Source of the DNA: Streptomyces venezuelae ATCC 10712
GTDB taxonomy: Bacteria; Actinomycetota; Actinomycetes; Streptomycetales; Streptomycetaceae
Direction: 5' to 3'
Assembly (NCBI RefSeq): GCF_008639165.1
Contig: NZ_CP029197.1
Span: 5,026,001 to 5,090,000, forward strand
Length of the DNA stretch: 64,000 nucleotides
Below, piece by piece: positions 52,359 through 60,865 of this stretch. The translations under genes were made by a program, and so were the position numbers. How positions within the stretch are numbered: the stretch's first letter is position 1; every line of letters starts with the position of its first letter. The notes below the pieces were generated by a model that was given only the letters and a program-made list of their open reading frames with translations, did no database searches and was not told the DNA's origin.

Positions 52359-52401
52359 GGGGCGCGGGGTGGAGGCGGGGGGCGCGGGGTGGAGGCGGTG
52401 G
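52359..52401. repeat. Short duplicated GC unit
   Basis: GGGCGCGGGGTGGAGGCGG occurs twice in direct repeat in the 118-bp gap between xseA and the permease stop. The gap shows nothing else. Confidence 0.6.
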
Positions 52402-52422
52402 GCCGCCGACAGACGACGGGGG

Positions 52423-53793
52423 TCAGGGCCGGGACGGTGTCCGGGAGGCTCCCTGGACCGCCAGGACGACCAGGCCCACCCCCAGCCACACCACGCCCAC
52501 CACCTGCGCCGACACCGAGGCCTCCACGATCACCGCGATCAGGATCGCCGCGCCGATCACGGGCAGGACGACGTGCTTCAGCCAGTGCGGCGGGCCCTCG
52601 GCACGCCGGACGGCGAACCAGCCGACCACGCTCGCGTGCAGCAGGACGAAGGCCGTCAGCGCACCGACGTCGACCACCGACACCAGGTGGTCGAGGCCGT
52701 CGTCCCGCCGCGCCGCCCACACCGCCGCGATCATCGTCACCGCCGCCGACACCAGCAGCGCCACCCGGGGCACGCCCCCGTCCGTCCGGGCCAGCACGTG
52801 CGGCAGACGCCGGTCGCGCCCCATGGCGAACAGCAGCCTGCTGCCGGCCGCCTGCCCGGCCAGCGCCGCGAAGGCCGCGCCGATCGCCTTGGAGACGGCC
52901 ACCAGGTCGTGCAGCCAGCCGCCCACGGCGCTCTCCACGGCGTCGTAGAAGGCAGAGCCCTGCTTGCCCGGGTTCGCGGCGAGGTCGGCGGAGGAGACCG
53001 GTTCGAGGAGGGCCACCAGCCAGGTCTGCGCGATGAACAGGGCACCGGCGAGGGCCAGGCAGAACAGCAGGGCCCGCGCCACTTTCGCCGACCCGCCCGT
53101 GACCTCCTCCGCGAAGGAGGCGATCGCGTCGAAGCCCAGGTAGGACAGGACGGCCACGGACACCGCGCCCACGACGGCGGCAAGCGAGAAGGTCCCGTCA
53201 CCGGTGAGCGGCGACCACCAGTCGCGCCGGGCCCCGTCCTGCGCGAGCGCCACGATCGCGGAGACGACGAACACCAGCAGGACGACGATCTCCATCGCGA
53301 GGACCGCGAAACCGACCCGCGCCGCCGCCCGTACCCCCCAGAGGTTGAGCAGCGTCGTCACGACGACGGCGATCCCGGTCCACACCCACCGGTCCACCTC
53401 CGGGACCAGCGCCTCCATCGCGATGCCCGCGAAGAGATAGGCGACGGCCGGGATGAGCAGATAGTCGAGCATGGCCATCCAGCCGGCGACGAACCCCGGC
53501 CCTTCGCCGAGGCCCTTGCGCGCGTACGTGAAGACGGAGCCGGCCTGCGGGGCGACCCGTACCATCTGCGCGTAGCTGAACGCGGTGAACGCCATGGCGA
53601 CCGTGGCCACGACGTACACGAGTGCGACCGCGCCGCCCGACTTCGCGTCGAGCGTGCCGAAGACGCCCACGGGTGCCATGGGGGCGATGAAGAGCAGCCC
53701 GTAGACCACCAGGTCGCGGAACCCCAGGCTCCGTCGAAGCCCCGTGTGTTCCGCGCCGTCCCCGCGCGCCGCCACCTGCGATTCCTCGGCCAT
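52423..53793 (-). CDS. APC-family amino acid permease
   Basis: 456 residues with about twelve membrane segments. Family features: GFRDLVVYGLLFIAPMAPVG at helix 1, SVFTYARKGLGEGPGFVAGW, and the LGFDAIASFAEEVTGGSAKV loop typical of cationic and other amino acid permeases. Start ATG 53793 (MAEESQVAARG). It imports amino acids or polyamines; the substrate is not shown. Divergent from ispH. Confidence 0.88.
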   Translation of the reverse strand: MAEESQVAARGDGAEHTGLRRSLGFRDLVVYGLLFIAPMAPVGVFGTLDAKSGGAVALVYVVATVAMAFTAFSYAQMVRVAPQAGSVFTYARKGLGEGPGFVAGWMAMLDYLLIPAVAYLFAGIAMEALVPEVDRWVWTGIAVVVTTLLNLWGVRAAARVGFAVLAMEIVVLLVFVVSAIVALAQDGARRDWWSPLTGDGTFSLAAVVGAVSVAVLSYLGFDAIASFAEEVTGGSAKVARALLFCLALAGALFIAQTWLVALLEPVSSADLAANPGKQGSAFYDAVESAVGGWLHDLVAVSKAIGAAFAALAGQAAGSRLLFAMGRDRRLPHVLARTDGGVPRVALLVSAAVTMIAAVWAARRDDGLDHLVSVVDVGALTAFVLLHASVVGWFAVRRAEGPPHWLKHVVLPVIGAAILIAVIVEASVSAQVVGVVWLGVGLVVLAVQGASRTPSRP

Positions 53794-53856
53794 GGCCACA
53801 GTTTCGGCCAAGGCACCGATCAAACCGCTCACCGACGCGGCCTTACGATGGGACGC

Positions 53857-54912
53857 ATGACTGCAACGCCCGCGTCGACGCCCGATCCCGCCTCCGCGAC
53901 GAACCGCCCGAAGCGTGTCCTGCTCGCCGCCCCCCGCGGCTACTGCGCGGGCGTGGACCGTGCCGTGATCGCGGTGGAGAAGGCCCTGGAGCAGTACGGT
54001 GCGCCGATCTACGTCCGGCACGAGATCGTCCACAACAAGTACGTCGTCCAGACCCTGGAGCGGAAGGGCGCCATCTTCGTCGACCAGGCGACCGAGGTGC
54101 CGCCGGGCAACATCGTGATGTTCTCCGCGCACGGCGTCGCCCCGACCGTCCACGAGGAGGCCCGCCAGGGCCGGCTCAAGACCATCGACGCCACCTGCCC
54201 GCTGGTCACCAAGGTCCACAAGGAAGCCGTCCGCTTCGCCAACGAAGACTTCGACATCCTCCTCATCGGCCACGAGGGCCACGAGGAGGTCATCGGCACC
54301 TCCGGCGAGGCCCCCGACCACATCCAGCTGGTCGACGGCCCCGAGGACGTCGCCAAGGTCGAGGTCCGCGACCCGTCCCGGGTCGTCTGGCTCTCCCAGA
54401 CCACGCTCTCGGTCGACGAGACGATGGAGACGGTCGACGCGCTGAAGGAGAAGTTCCCGCAGCTGATCTCCCCGCCGTCCGACGACATCTGCTACGCCAC
54501 GCAGAACCGCCAGACCGCGATCAAGGAGCTGGCCGGCCAGGCCGAGCTGGTCATCGTCGTCGGCTCGAAGAACTCCTCGAACTCGATCCGCATGGTCGAG
54601 GTCGCCAAGCAGGCCGGCGTCCCCGCCGCGTACCTGGTCGACTTCGCGAGCGAGATCGACGAGGCCTGGCTGGAGGGCGTCACCAGCGTCGGCCTCTCCT
54701 CCGGCGCGTCCGTCCCGGACGTCCTCGTCCAGGAGGTCCTGGAGTGGCTCGCCGAGCGCGGCTACGCGGACGTGGAGATCGTCAAGACCGCCGACGAGTC
54801 CCTCACCTTCTCGCTGCCCAAGGAGCTCCGCAACAAGGACCTGCGGGCGGAGGCGGCGAAGCTGCTGGAGAACGCGGCGGCGGCGGCGCCCGGAAGTCCC
54901 GTCAAGGAGTAA
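53857..54912 (+). CDS. ispH: 4-hydroxy-3-methylbut-2-enyl diphosphate reductase
   Basis: 351 residues. Three conserved Cys (RGYCAG about 30, DATCPLV about 114, DICYATQNRQ about 212) hold the 4Fe-4S cluster; the HEIVHN, FSAHGV and GSKNSSNS motifs bind substrate. It is the last step of the MEP pathway to IPP and DMAPP, which feeds the prenyltransferase at 22 kb. ATG 53857 follows TACGAT by 8 nt: leaderless. Confidence 0.95.
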   Translation: MTATPASTPDPASATNRPKRVLLAAPRGYCAGVDRAVIAVEKALEQYGAPIYVRHEIVHNKYVVQTLERKGAIFVDQATEVPPGNIVMFSAHGVAPTVHEEARQGRLKTIDATCPLVTKVHKEAVRFANEDFDILLIGHEGHEEVIGTSGEAPDHIQLVDGPEDVAKVEVRDPSRVVWLSQTTLSVDETMETVDALKEKFPQLISPPSDDICYATQNRQTAIKELAGQAELVIVVGSKNSSNSIRMVEVAKQAGVPAAYLVDFASEIDEAWLEGVTSVGLSSGASVPDVLVQEVLEWLAERGYADVEIVKTADESLTFSLPKELRNKDLRAEAAKLLENAAAAAPGSPVKE

Positions 54913-54942
54913 CTCCGCGCCCCAGCCCGTACCGTGGGTTCC

Positions 54943-55686
54943 ATGAACGTCTTCGGAGTGGACATCGGCGGCTCGGGCATCAAGGGCGCCCCCGTGGACC
55001 TGGAGCGCGGAGCGCTCGCCGAGGAGCGCCACAAGGTACTGACCCCGCAGCCCGCCACACCCGACGGTGTGGCGGGCTGCGTCGCGGAGGTCGTGGAGCA
55101 CTTCGGCTGGACCGGACCGGTGGGGGTGACGTTCCCCGGCGTGGTCACGGGCTCGACCATCCGCACGGCGGCGAACGTCGACAAGTCCTGGATCGGCGTG
55201 GACGCCGGCACGCTGCTGAGCGAGCGCCTGGGCGGCCTCCCGGTCACCGTCCTGAACGACGCCGACGCGGCCGGCCTCGCGGAGATGACGTACGGCGCGG
55301 GCCGGGGCCGCAAGGGCACCGTGATCATGCTGACCCTCGGCACGGGCATCGGCTCGGCCCTCTTCGTCGACGGCCGCCTGGTCCCGAACACGGAGCTCGG
55401 CCACCTGGAACTCAAGGGCCACGACGCGGAGACCCGGGCGTCGACGAAGGCCAAGGAGGACGAGGACCTCAGCTGGGAACACTGGGCGACCCGCCGCCTG
55501 CGGAAGTACCTGGCCCACGTGGAGATGCTGTTCTCGCCGGAGCTGTTCATCATCGGCGGCGGGGTGAGCCGCAAGGCGGACAAGTTCCTGCCCCTGATCG
55601 AGGGCATCAGGGCGGAGATCGTCCCGGCGGAACTCCAGAACAACGCGGGGATCGTGGGAGCGGGGATGGCGGCGGGGGCGGCGTAA
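54943..55686 (+). CDS. ppgK: Polyphosphate glucokinase (ROK family)
   Basis: 247 residues. GVDIGGSGIKGAPVDLE phosphate loop, VLNDADAAGLAEMTYGAGRG with catalytic Asp, and LTLGTGIGSALFVDG; the SWEHWATRRLRKYL segment is typical of PpgK. It phosphorylates glucose with polyphosphate or ATP. ATG 54943 follows TACCGT by 8 nt, so leaderless, 30 bp after ispH. The following 100 bp contain CGTACG and (TACGGG)n runs. Confidence 0.92.
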   Translation: MNVFGVDIGGSGIKGAPVDLERGALAEERHKVLTPQPATPDGVAGCVAEVVEHFGWTGPVGVTFPGVVTGSTIRTAANVDKSWIGVDAGTLLSERLGGLPVTVLNDADAAGLAEMTYGAGRGRKGTVIMLTLGTGIGSALFVDGRLVPNTELGHLELKGHDAETRASTKAKEDEDLSWEHWATRRLRKYLAHVEMLFSPELFIIGGGVSRKADKFLPLIEGIRAEIVPAELQNNAGIVGAGMAAGAA

Positions 55687-55786
55687 GGGGGCCGGGGCCC
55701 GGGCTTGGCGTACGTACGGGGAGGGTCCGGGCCGACGCGCGTACGGGTACGGGTACGGGCGGGGGCGTACGCGTACGTACCGGTCT

Positions 55787-56548
55787 CTAGGCGATCGGGC
55801 GACGGCGAGGAGCCGTCCGCCCGGCGGCGGGACCGCGGGCGCCGACGGCGGACGCGTCACCGACCACGGACGGGGCTCCAGGGCCTCCGGGGGTGCCGGA
55901 GGCTCCAGGGGCTCCCGGGCCGCCGGCCGAGGCACGGGCGGGGTGCTGGCGCCGCCCCATCTCCCGTACCTTCCGGACGCTCGCGATGAGGCCGGCGACG
56001 AGGGTGCCGCCGTACAGCCAGCCGGCGTGGACGGCGAGGGCGGTGACGACGGCCATGGCCTGGCCGCCGAAGCCGCCGGCGCCGCCGGCGATGGGGACGA
56101 CGCCGACGGCGAAGGCGATGGGGACGCCGATGGGGGCGGTGACGAGGTCGGCGGTGCGGACCCAGAGCGCGGTCAGGGCGCTGACCGGCAGGAACAGCAG
56201 TCCGTAGACCACGGGGGAGCCGTCGAGGAGCAGCCGGTCGAGAAGGCCGAGCGTCAGCATGACGGCGGAGGCGAAGAGCCCGGCGCCGAGCCCGGTGAGC
56301 CGGGGCTGGGGGAGGCGGCGGAGAGCGAGGACGACGGGGGGCACGGGCCGCCGCGCGGACTGCCCCACCGCCACGCCGGGGGCTCCGGCGCGCTGGACGC
56401 GGGCGCCGCCGGGGCCCCGCCGGGTCCGGCCGGTCACGCGGTACACGGCCGCGCCCTCCACGAGCGCGGCGGGCGGGGTGACGGGCGGCGCGACGGGGGT
56501 TTGCGGCCGTCGGCGGCCTTGCGGCTGACTTGTCCTGTGCTGCTCCAC
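55787..56548 (-). CDS. Small integral membrane protein, unknown (DUF6542-like)
   Basis: 253 residues. A basic Arg/Pro/Gln N-terminus (about 1-85), four hydrophobic segments (about 92-190: LGAGLFASAVMLTLGLLDRL, YGLLFLPVSALTALWV, PIGVPIAFAVGVVPIAGG, VVTALAVHAGWLYGGTLVAG), and a Gly/Pro/Ala tail. It resembles a Streptomyces family labelled DUF6542; not certain. GTG 56548 follows TACGTT by 7 nt: leaderless. Confidence 0.65.
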   Translation of the reverse strand: MEQHRTSQPQGRRRPQTPVAPPVTPPAALVEGAAVYRVTGRTRRGPGGARVQRAGAPGVAVGQSARRPVPPVVLALRRLPQPRLTGLGAGLFASAVMLTLGLLDRLLLDGSPVVYGLLFLPVSALTALWVRTADLVTAPIGVPIAFAVGVVPIAGGAGGFGGQAMAVVTALAVHAGWLYGGTLVAGLIASVRKVREMGRRQHPARASAGGPGAPGASGTPGGPGAPSVVGDASAVGARGPAAGRTAPRRRPIA

Positions 56549-56709
56549 TCCACCAACGTAGGTCGGGAAGGGGCGGGAACCGGGTCCGGGACACGCCCTT
56601 TGGGTGACCTTGCCCCCGAGAACGACCGAAGGTCGGCGTCGCTGGCCGGTTCGGCCCGCCCGTAAACTGGGGGATCGGCCCACCATCCACACTTCAGGAA
56701 GTCGCCACC

Positions 56710-57798
56710 GTGTCGCTCACGATCGGAATCGTCGGTCTGCCGAATGTCGGCAAGTCGACCCTGTTCAACGCCCTGACCAAGAACGACGTGCTGGCGGCCA
56801 ACTACCCGTTCGCCACGATCGAGCCCAACGTCGGCGTCGTCGGTGTCCCCGACGCCCGCCTGACCAAGCTGGCGGAGATCTTCTCGTCGCAGCGCATCCT
56901 CCCGGCGACGGTCGACTTCGTCGACATCGCGGGCATCGTGCGCGGCGCGAGCGAGGGCGAGGGCCTCGGCAACAAGTTCCTCGCGAACATCCGCGAGTCG
57001 GACGCGATCTGCCAGGTCATCCGCGCCTTCAAGGACGAGAACGTCGTACACGTCGACGGCAAGGTCTCGCCGAAGGACGACATCGAGACGATCAACACGG
57101 AGCTGATCCTCGCGGACCTCCAGACGATCGAGAAGGTCCTCCCGCGCCTCCAGAAGGAGATGCGGATCAAGAAGGACACGGCGCCGAAGGTCGCGGCCGT
57201 CGAGGCCGCCCAGGCGATCCTGGAGAAGGGCGACACGCTCTTCTCGCAGGGCATCGTGCAGGGCTCGGAGAAGGCGGAGCTCCTCCACGACCTGCACCTG
57301 CTGACCACGAAGCCGTTCCTGTACGTCTTCAACGTGGACGAGGACGAGCTGACGGACGACGCGTTCAAGGCGGAGCAGAGCGCGCTGGTCGCCCCGGCGG
57401 AGGCGATCTTCCTCAACGCGAAGCTGGAGCAGGACCTGGCGGAGCTGGACGAGGAGGACGCCATGGAGCTCCTCCAGTCCGTCGGCGCCGAGGAGCCGGG
57501 CCTGGCGACCCTCGCCCGCGTCGGCTTCGCGACCCTGGGCCTCCAGACCTACCTGACGGCCGGCCCCAAGGAATCCCGCGCCTGGACGATCAAGCAGGGC
57601 GCGACGGCCCCCGAGGCGGCCGGTGTCATCCACACCGACTTCCAGAAGGGCTTCATCAAGGCCGAGGTCATCTCCTTCGCCGACCTGGTGGAAACCGGCT
57701 CGGTAGCCGAAGCCCGCGCCGCCGGCAAGGCCCGCATGGAGGGCAAGGAGTACGTCATGCAGGACGGCGACGTGGTGGAGTTCCGCTTCAACGTCTAA
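56710..57798 (+). CDS. ychF: Redox-regulated ATPase YchF (Obg family)
   Basis: 362 residues. G1 GLPNVGKSTLFNALT, G3 DIAGIVRGASEGEGLGNKFL, a coiled-coil insertion, G4 variant NVDEDEL, and a C-terminal TGS domain (LGLQTYLTAGPKESRAWTIK). Like all YchF it should hydrolyse ATP rather than GTP and act with ribosomes. GTG 56710 with GGAA upstream; TAAACT at 56662 is a likely -10. It marks the edge of the conserved block before the decayed region. Confidence 0.94.
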   Translation: MSLTIGIVGLPNVGKSTLFNALTKNDVLAANYPFATIEPNVGVVGVPDARLTKLAEIFSSQRILPATVDFVDIAGIVRGASEGEGLGNKFLANIRESDAICQVIRAFKDENVVHVDGKVSPKDDIETINTELILADLQTIEKVLPRLQKEMRIKKDTAPKVAAVEAAQAILEKGDTLFSQGIVQGSEKAELLHDLHLLTTKPFLYVFNVDEDELTDDAFKAEQSALVAPAEAIFLNAKLEQDLAELDEEDAMELLQSVGAEEPGLATLARVGFATLGLQTYLTAGPKESRAWTIKQGATAPEAAGVIHTDFQKGFIKAEVISFADLVETGSVAEARAAGKARMEGKEYVMQDGDVVEFRFNV

Positions 57799-57809
57799 TC
57801 CGTTCGGCG

Positions 57810-57851
57810 AAAGGCCGTCTGACCTGCGACGGAGCGGGTTGGGCGGCCTTT
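57810..57851 (+). terminator. Terminator of ychF
   Basis: AAAGGCCG (57810-57817) pairs with CGGCCTTT (57844-57851), the latter giving a short T run. Confidence 0.6.
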
Positions 57852-57889
57852 GCTGTCCGCGCAGAGTCCGCAGCGTCCTGACTTCGGTC

Positions 57890-58509
57890 AGCGCGCGGGG
57901 AGCGGCTACGCCGCTTCGTCGACTGGCGGCTGGACATCGGCGGACTGGTCCGCGTACGCCTGGCCGACCGCGGCCAGGGTCGCGAGTGTAGATGTTCAGC
58001 GTCATGGCCGCGTTGGTGAGGCCGAGGCGCTCGGAGACCGTCTGCACGGACTCGCCGTACGCCGGCCTTCGCGCAGGCGGGTCGCCAGGACCTGTCCATG
58101 AAGTGCGTGTAGACCACGGGTCCGCCTTGCGGCGCCGTGAAGATCCAGCCCTCGGGCCCATCAGCGGGGAAGCCCCGGAGGTGGGCCATCATCGCATCCA
58201 CCGCCATGCGGGCAGCGGAACCATGTGGTGTGAGCGCGCGGTCTTGGGCGGTCGGACGTACACGCTGTGCTTGGCAGTCTGCTGGATCTGCTGCTCGACA
58301 AAGACGGTCGCGTGCAGCAGGTCCACGTGCCGGAGCTTGAGGCCGAACAACTCGCCGGGGCGGAGCCCGGTGGCCGCGCCGAGCAGCCCGAGGCCCTTGT
58401 ACCGGGCGGGTATCTCCCACGGCCCTATGCGGCACGTCTGAACAATCCGAAGCGACCGATAGTCACCAGCGGACAAGTCCTGTTCTCCTCCGCTGTCGTC
58501 CGCCGCCAC
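57890..58509 (-). pseudogene. Decayed tyrosine integrase (phage-type recombinase)
   Basis: Homology runs over three frames of the minus strand. 58509 to about 58205: ARYKGLGLLGAATGLRPGEL (keeps the first catalytic Arg) to RPPKTARSHHMVPLP. Then a frameshift and ARMAVDAMMAHLRGFPADGP, WIFTAPQGGPVVYTHFMDRS, WRPACAKAG to about 58075. Then another frame, YGESVQTVSERLGLTNAAMT, NIYTRD. Between the last two pieces about 20 residues are missing, including the HxLRH box; the Tyr region is NIYTRD instead of YSH. It cannot be active. The right edge near 57890 is approximate. It points to an old integrated element beside ychF. Confidence 0.8.
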
Positions 58510-58628
58510 CTACCCGGCGGGGACTGACATCAGCCGATCTTCGACTATCCGCACGCACTGTGACATCGCAGTGCAATAGTTCTGCGACCTGATCAACACA
58601 CCCAAGCCCGCCACACTTCGGAGCCATC

Positions 58629-59168
58629 ATGCGCAAGCCCGCCCTGTCTGCTGCCGCCCTCGTCATCGCCTTCGCGACCATGACGGCATGCGGGTCGGGG
58701 AGCGATCAGAAGAACGATCAGCCGAAGAACACCCCCACTGCAACCGCTGACGTCCCAACCAAGCCGGCAGCGAAGGAGCTCACCGCCAGCGACGCCTTCA
58801 AGGTCCTCTCCGGCAAGGTCGCGTCCACCAAGCTCTCGGGCGTTGTCACCGAGGACAACGACCCGAACCATCTCCTCGGCCGCCCCCACCAGTACACCAG
58901 CAAGGTCACGTTCACGGACTCCCGCATCAAGGTCGACGACGTCGCCGGAGCGGAGCCCGGCAGCGTCGGGCTCGGCGGAGCGATCGAGGTCTTCACGACC
59001 GCGGCCGACTCCCAGGCCCGTGCCGATTACATCCAGAACGTCACCAAGGGCATCCCGATGCTTGCCGAGTACGACTTTGTCAGCGGCACCGTACTCATCC
59101 GCGTCAGCCACTACCTCACCCCGACCCAGGCCGCCGACTACAAGGCCGCTGCCGCCGCCCTTGGCTAG
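58629..59168 (+). CDS. Putative lipoprotein
   Basis: 179 residues. Lipobox MTAC (Cys about 21), a Gln/Asn/Thr linker, and a domain with SDAFKVLSGKVASTKLSGVV, VFTTAADSQARADYIQNVTK and VSGTVLIRVSHYLTPTQAAD: similar Streptomyces lipoproteins hold a beta-sheet domain of unknown role. GGAG lies 6 nt before ATG 58629. Codons are normal for the genome, so it may be a resident gene among the remnants. Confidence 0.7.
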   Translation: MRKPALSAAALVIAFATMTACGSGSDQKNDQPKNTPTATADVPTKPAAKELTASDAFKVLSGKVASTKLSGVVTEDNDPNHLLGRPHQYTSKVTFTDSRIKVDDVAGAEPGSVGLGGAIEVFTTAADSQARADYIQNVTKGIPMLAEYDFVSGTVLIRVSHYLTPTQAADYKAAAAALG

Positions 59169-59301
59169 GCGCCACCACCCCGGCGTATCAGTCGCTCCCA
59201 TCTGGGCGGACACGCAGGTAGCCCGAACGGCTCGTCGACACGATGAAGGCCGGACCTGCGAGGCAATGACCCACGAAGTTGCCGTCATCTTCGATAGCTG
59301 A

Positions 59302-59631
59302 TCAGGCGCGGCGCTGGCCATCCACGTGCCGGGCGAGCGCGTGTATCGCGAGCTTCGCCTGGAAGAGCTCCCGGCGCTGTTCATACGTCAGGTGCGCAGG
59401 CAGAAGGTCAACCTGGTCCCAAGCTGCGCTTCTCAGTTGGCGAGCCAAGCCGAGCTGTCGGTGCCTCAGGGCAACCTTCAGGCCGAGGAGGCTCGCATCC
59501 AACTGCTTGAGGGCAGACCGCTGTTTCTTCGGCAACTTCTTCCGTGGCGTCGGCGGTGCCGCAGGTCGCCGCTCTTCCCAGGCCGGGCCCCCTGTGAGCA
59601 GATGAACTCGGGGTCGACCCCTGTGCGTCAT
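59302..59631 (-). CDS. Small hypothetical basic protein
   Basis: 109 residues, strongly basic, helix-prone (KKLPKKQRSALKQLDASLLG, RHRQLGLARQLRSAAWDQ). No family recognised. ATG 59631 has GAGGAGAG at good distance, which favours a real gene. It lies in the decayed zone next to a TPR remnant. Confidence 0.5.
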   Translation of the reverse strand: MTHRGRPRVHLLTGGPAWEERRPAAPPTPRKKLPKKQRSALKQLDASLLGLKVALRHRQLGLARQLRSAAWDQVDLLPAHLTYEQRRELFQAKLAIHALARHVDGQRRA

Positions 59632-59789
59632 GAACTCTCCTCGCGGGCCATGCGACATGTCCGAGGCCAGTGTCCCCCGTACCAGTCGTCAGGCGGCGCG
59701 GGCTGCGGGTAACTGCGAGACCACGTCGTGAGCTCTACGCAGTGGTGGGGCTGCTTGAGGTTCAGGGCCTGGTGGGCGAGGGCGCGCAT

Positions 59790-60330
59790 GGACCTCGTCG
59801 AAGGTGCTCTGCGAAGCGGCCTCGGTCACGTCGACGGTCAGACGGAAGCACTCCTCCACATCACCCACGCCCGCGCCTACGCCGCCACCAACGAGAACCC
59901 GTCGGCCGCGCGCGCCCTGCTCGCCGCCGAGGACGCCCTCCTCCGCGACGACGGCCCCCAGCCCAGCTGCTCCCGCGTAAGCGGCCCGGCCGCCGGCACC
60001 GTAGCCAGCTACACCGCCCGCACCCTGACCGACCTCGCCGACCACATCGGCACCGAGCAGCAGCACCGCGACGCCCTCACCCGCTGGGACCTCGAGAAGT
60101 ACAAGCGCGTCCACGCCCTCACCCACGCCGACCTCGGCGACAGGCTCGCCGCCTAGGCCCGCGGCGACGAGGCGGTCGCCGCCTGGACCCGGGCCCTGGT
60201 CCTCATGGAGGGCATAACCTCCGACCGGCCCGGAAAGAGATCACATCGATCCGCTCTCGCGGCCTACCAGCGCCGCCGCGTCCCCGGCGCCGCCAATCTT
60301 GCCCGCCGCGCACGCGAGACCCTCGCCTAA
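59790..60330 (+). pseudogene. C-terminal remnant of a TPR-type regulator
   Basis: The frame LVEGALRSGLGHVDGQTEAL, LHITHARAYAATNENPSAAR, ALLAAEDALLRDDGPQPS matches the TPR-like tail of Streptomyces XRE-type regulators. The DNA-binding N-terminus is absent. A TAG at 60154 interrupts LGDRLAA-stop-ARGDEAVAAW, and a frameshift near 60245 precedes LAAYQRRRVPGAANLARRAR to TAA 60330. The 5' edge is approximate. Clearly not functional. Confidence 0.75.
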
Positions 60331-60331
60331 C

Positions 60332-60810
60332 ATGCCCAACAACCCGCCCGGCGAAGGGAACACCGTGGCCCAGCAGACCGACGACCAGCCGAAGGCCCTC
60401 AAGTCGCGTCCCCCTCCAGCGCAGCGAAAACGCCAAGTTCGCCCAGGACCTGTGGGGACCTCCGGGTCCGCAAGAGCGAGCCGGGCGAGCCGATCACCGA
60501 GACGGCTGTCCGCGAGCTCTATGAGGGGACCGGCCTCACGGTAAAGCCGGAGTCCCTCAAGGTCGCCCACATCATCCACGGCGCCGGGGGCGTTGAAGCT
60601 CCAAATGGCTTCCTCACGATCGTCTTCGCCGCCCACGAATGGACCGGCGAACCCCAAAACCGCGAACCCCGCAAGCACTCCCAGGTCCGCTGGGCCGACA
60701 CCAACGCCATCCCCGAAGCCTTCGTCGACACAACTGCCAGTGCTCTACATCAGTACCTGCACGGCAGTTCCAGGTGCCCCTTAGCGGGTGGCGCTAGTTG
60801 CACACCCTGA
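60332..60810 (+). pseudogene. NUDIX hydrolase remnant
   Basis: Frame from about 60450: EPGEPITETAVRELYEGTGL, TVKPESLKVAHIIHGAGGVE, FLTIVFAAHEWTGEPQNREP, SQVRWADTNAIPEAFVDTTA, SALHQYL. The Nudix box is broken: the leading Gly and the front of the box are lost, and REUxEExGU reads RELYEGTGL with one catalytic Glu changed to Gly. A short upstream start (MPNNPPGEGN) is in another frame. It follows the TPR remnant by 1 bp, as in Streptomyces where these two genes are often paired. Confidence 0.75.
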
Positions 60811-60865
60811 GTTTGGGTGCAGGGGCTTCCGTCGACTCCGGCTTGACGGCGGCGGGCTGTTTCGA

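Noticed and set aside
52369..53847. Long frame upstream of ispH
   Set aside because: Antisense to the APC permease; ispH starts at 53857 with a leaderless promoter.
55705..55800. CGTACG and (TACGGG)n runs as a binding-site array
   Set aside because: Simple GC-rich low-complexity sequence with no regular spacing.
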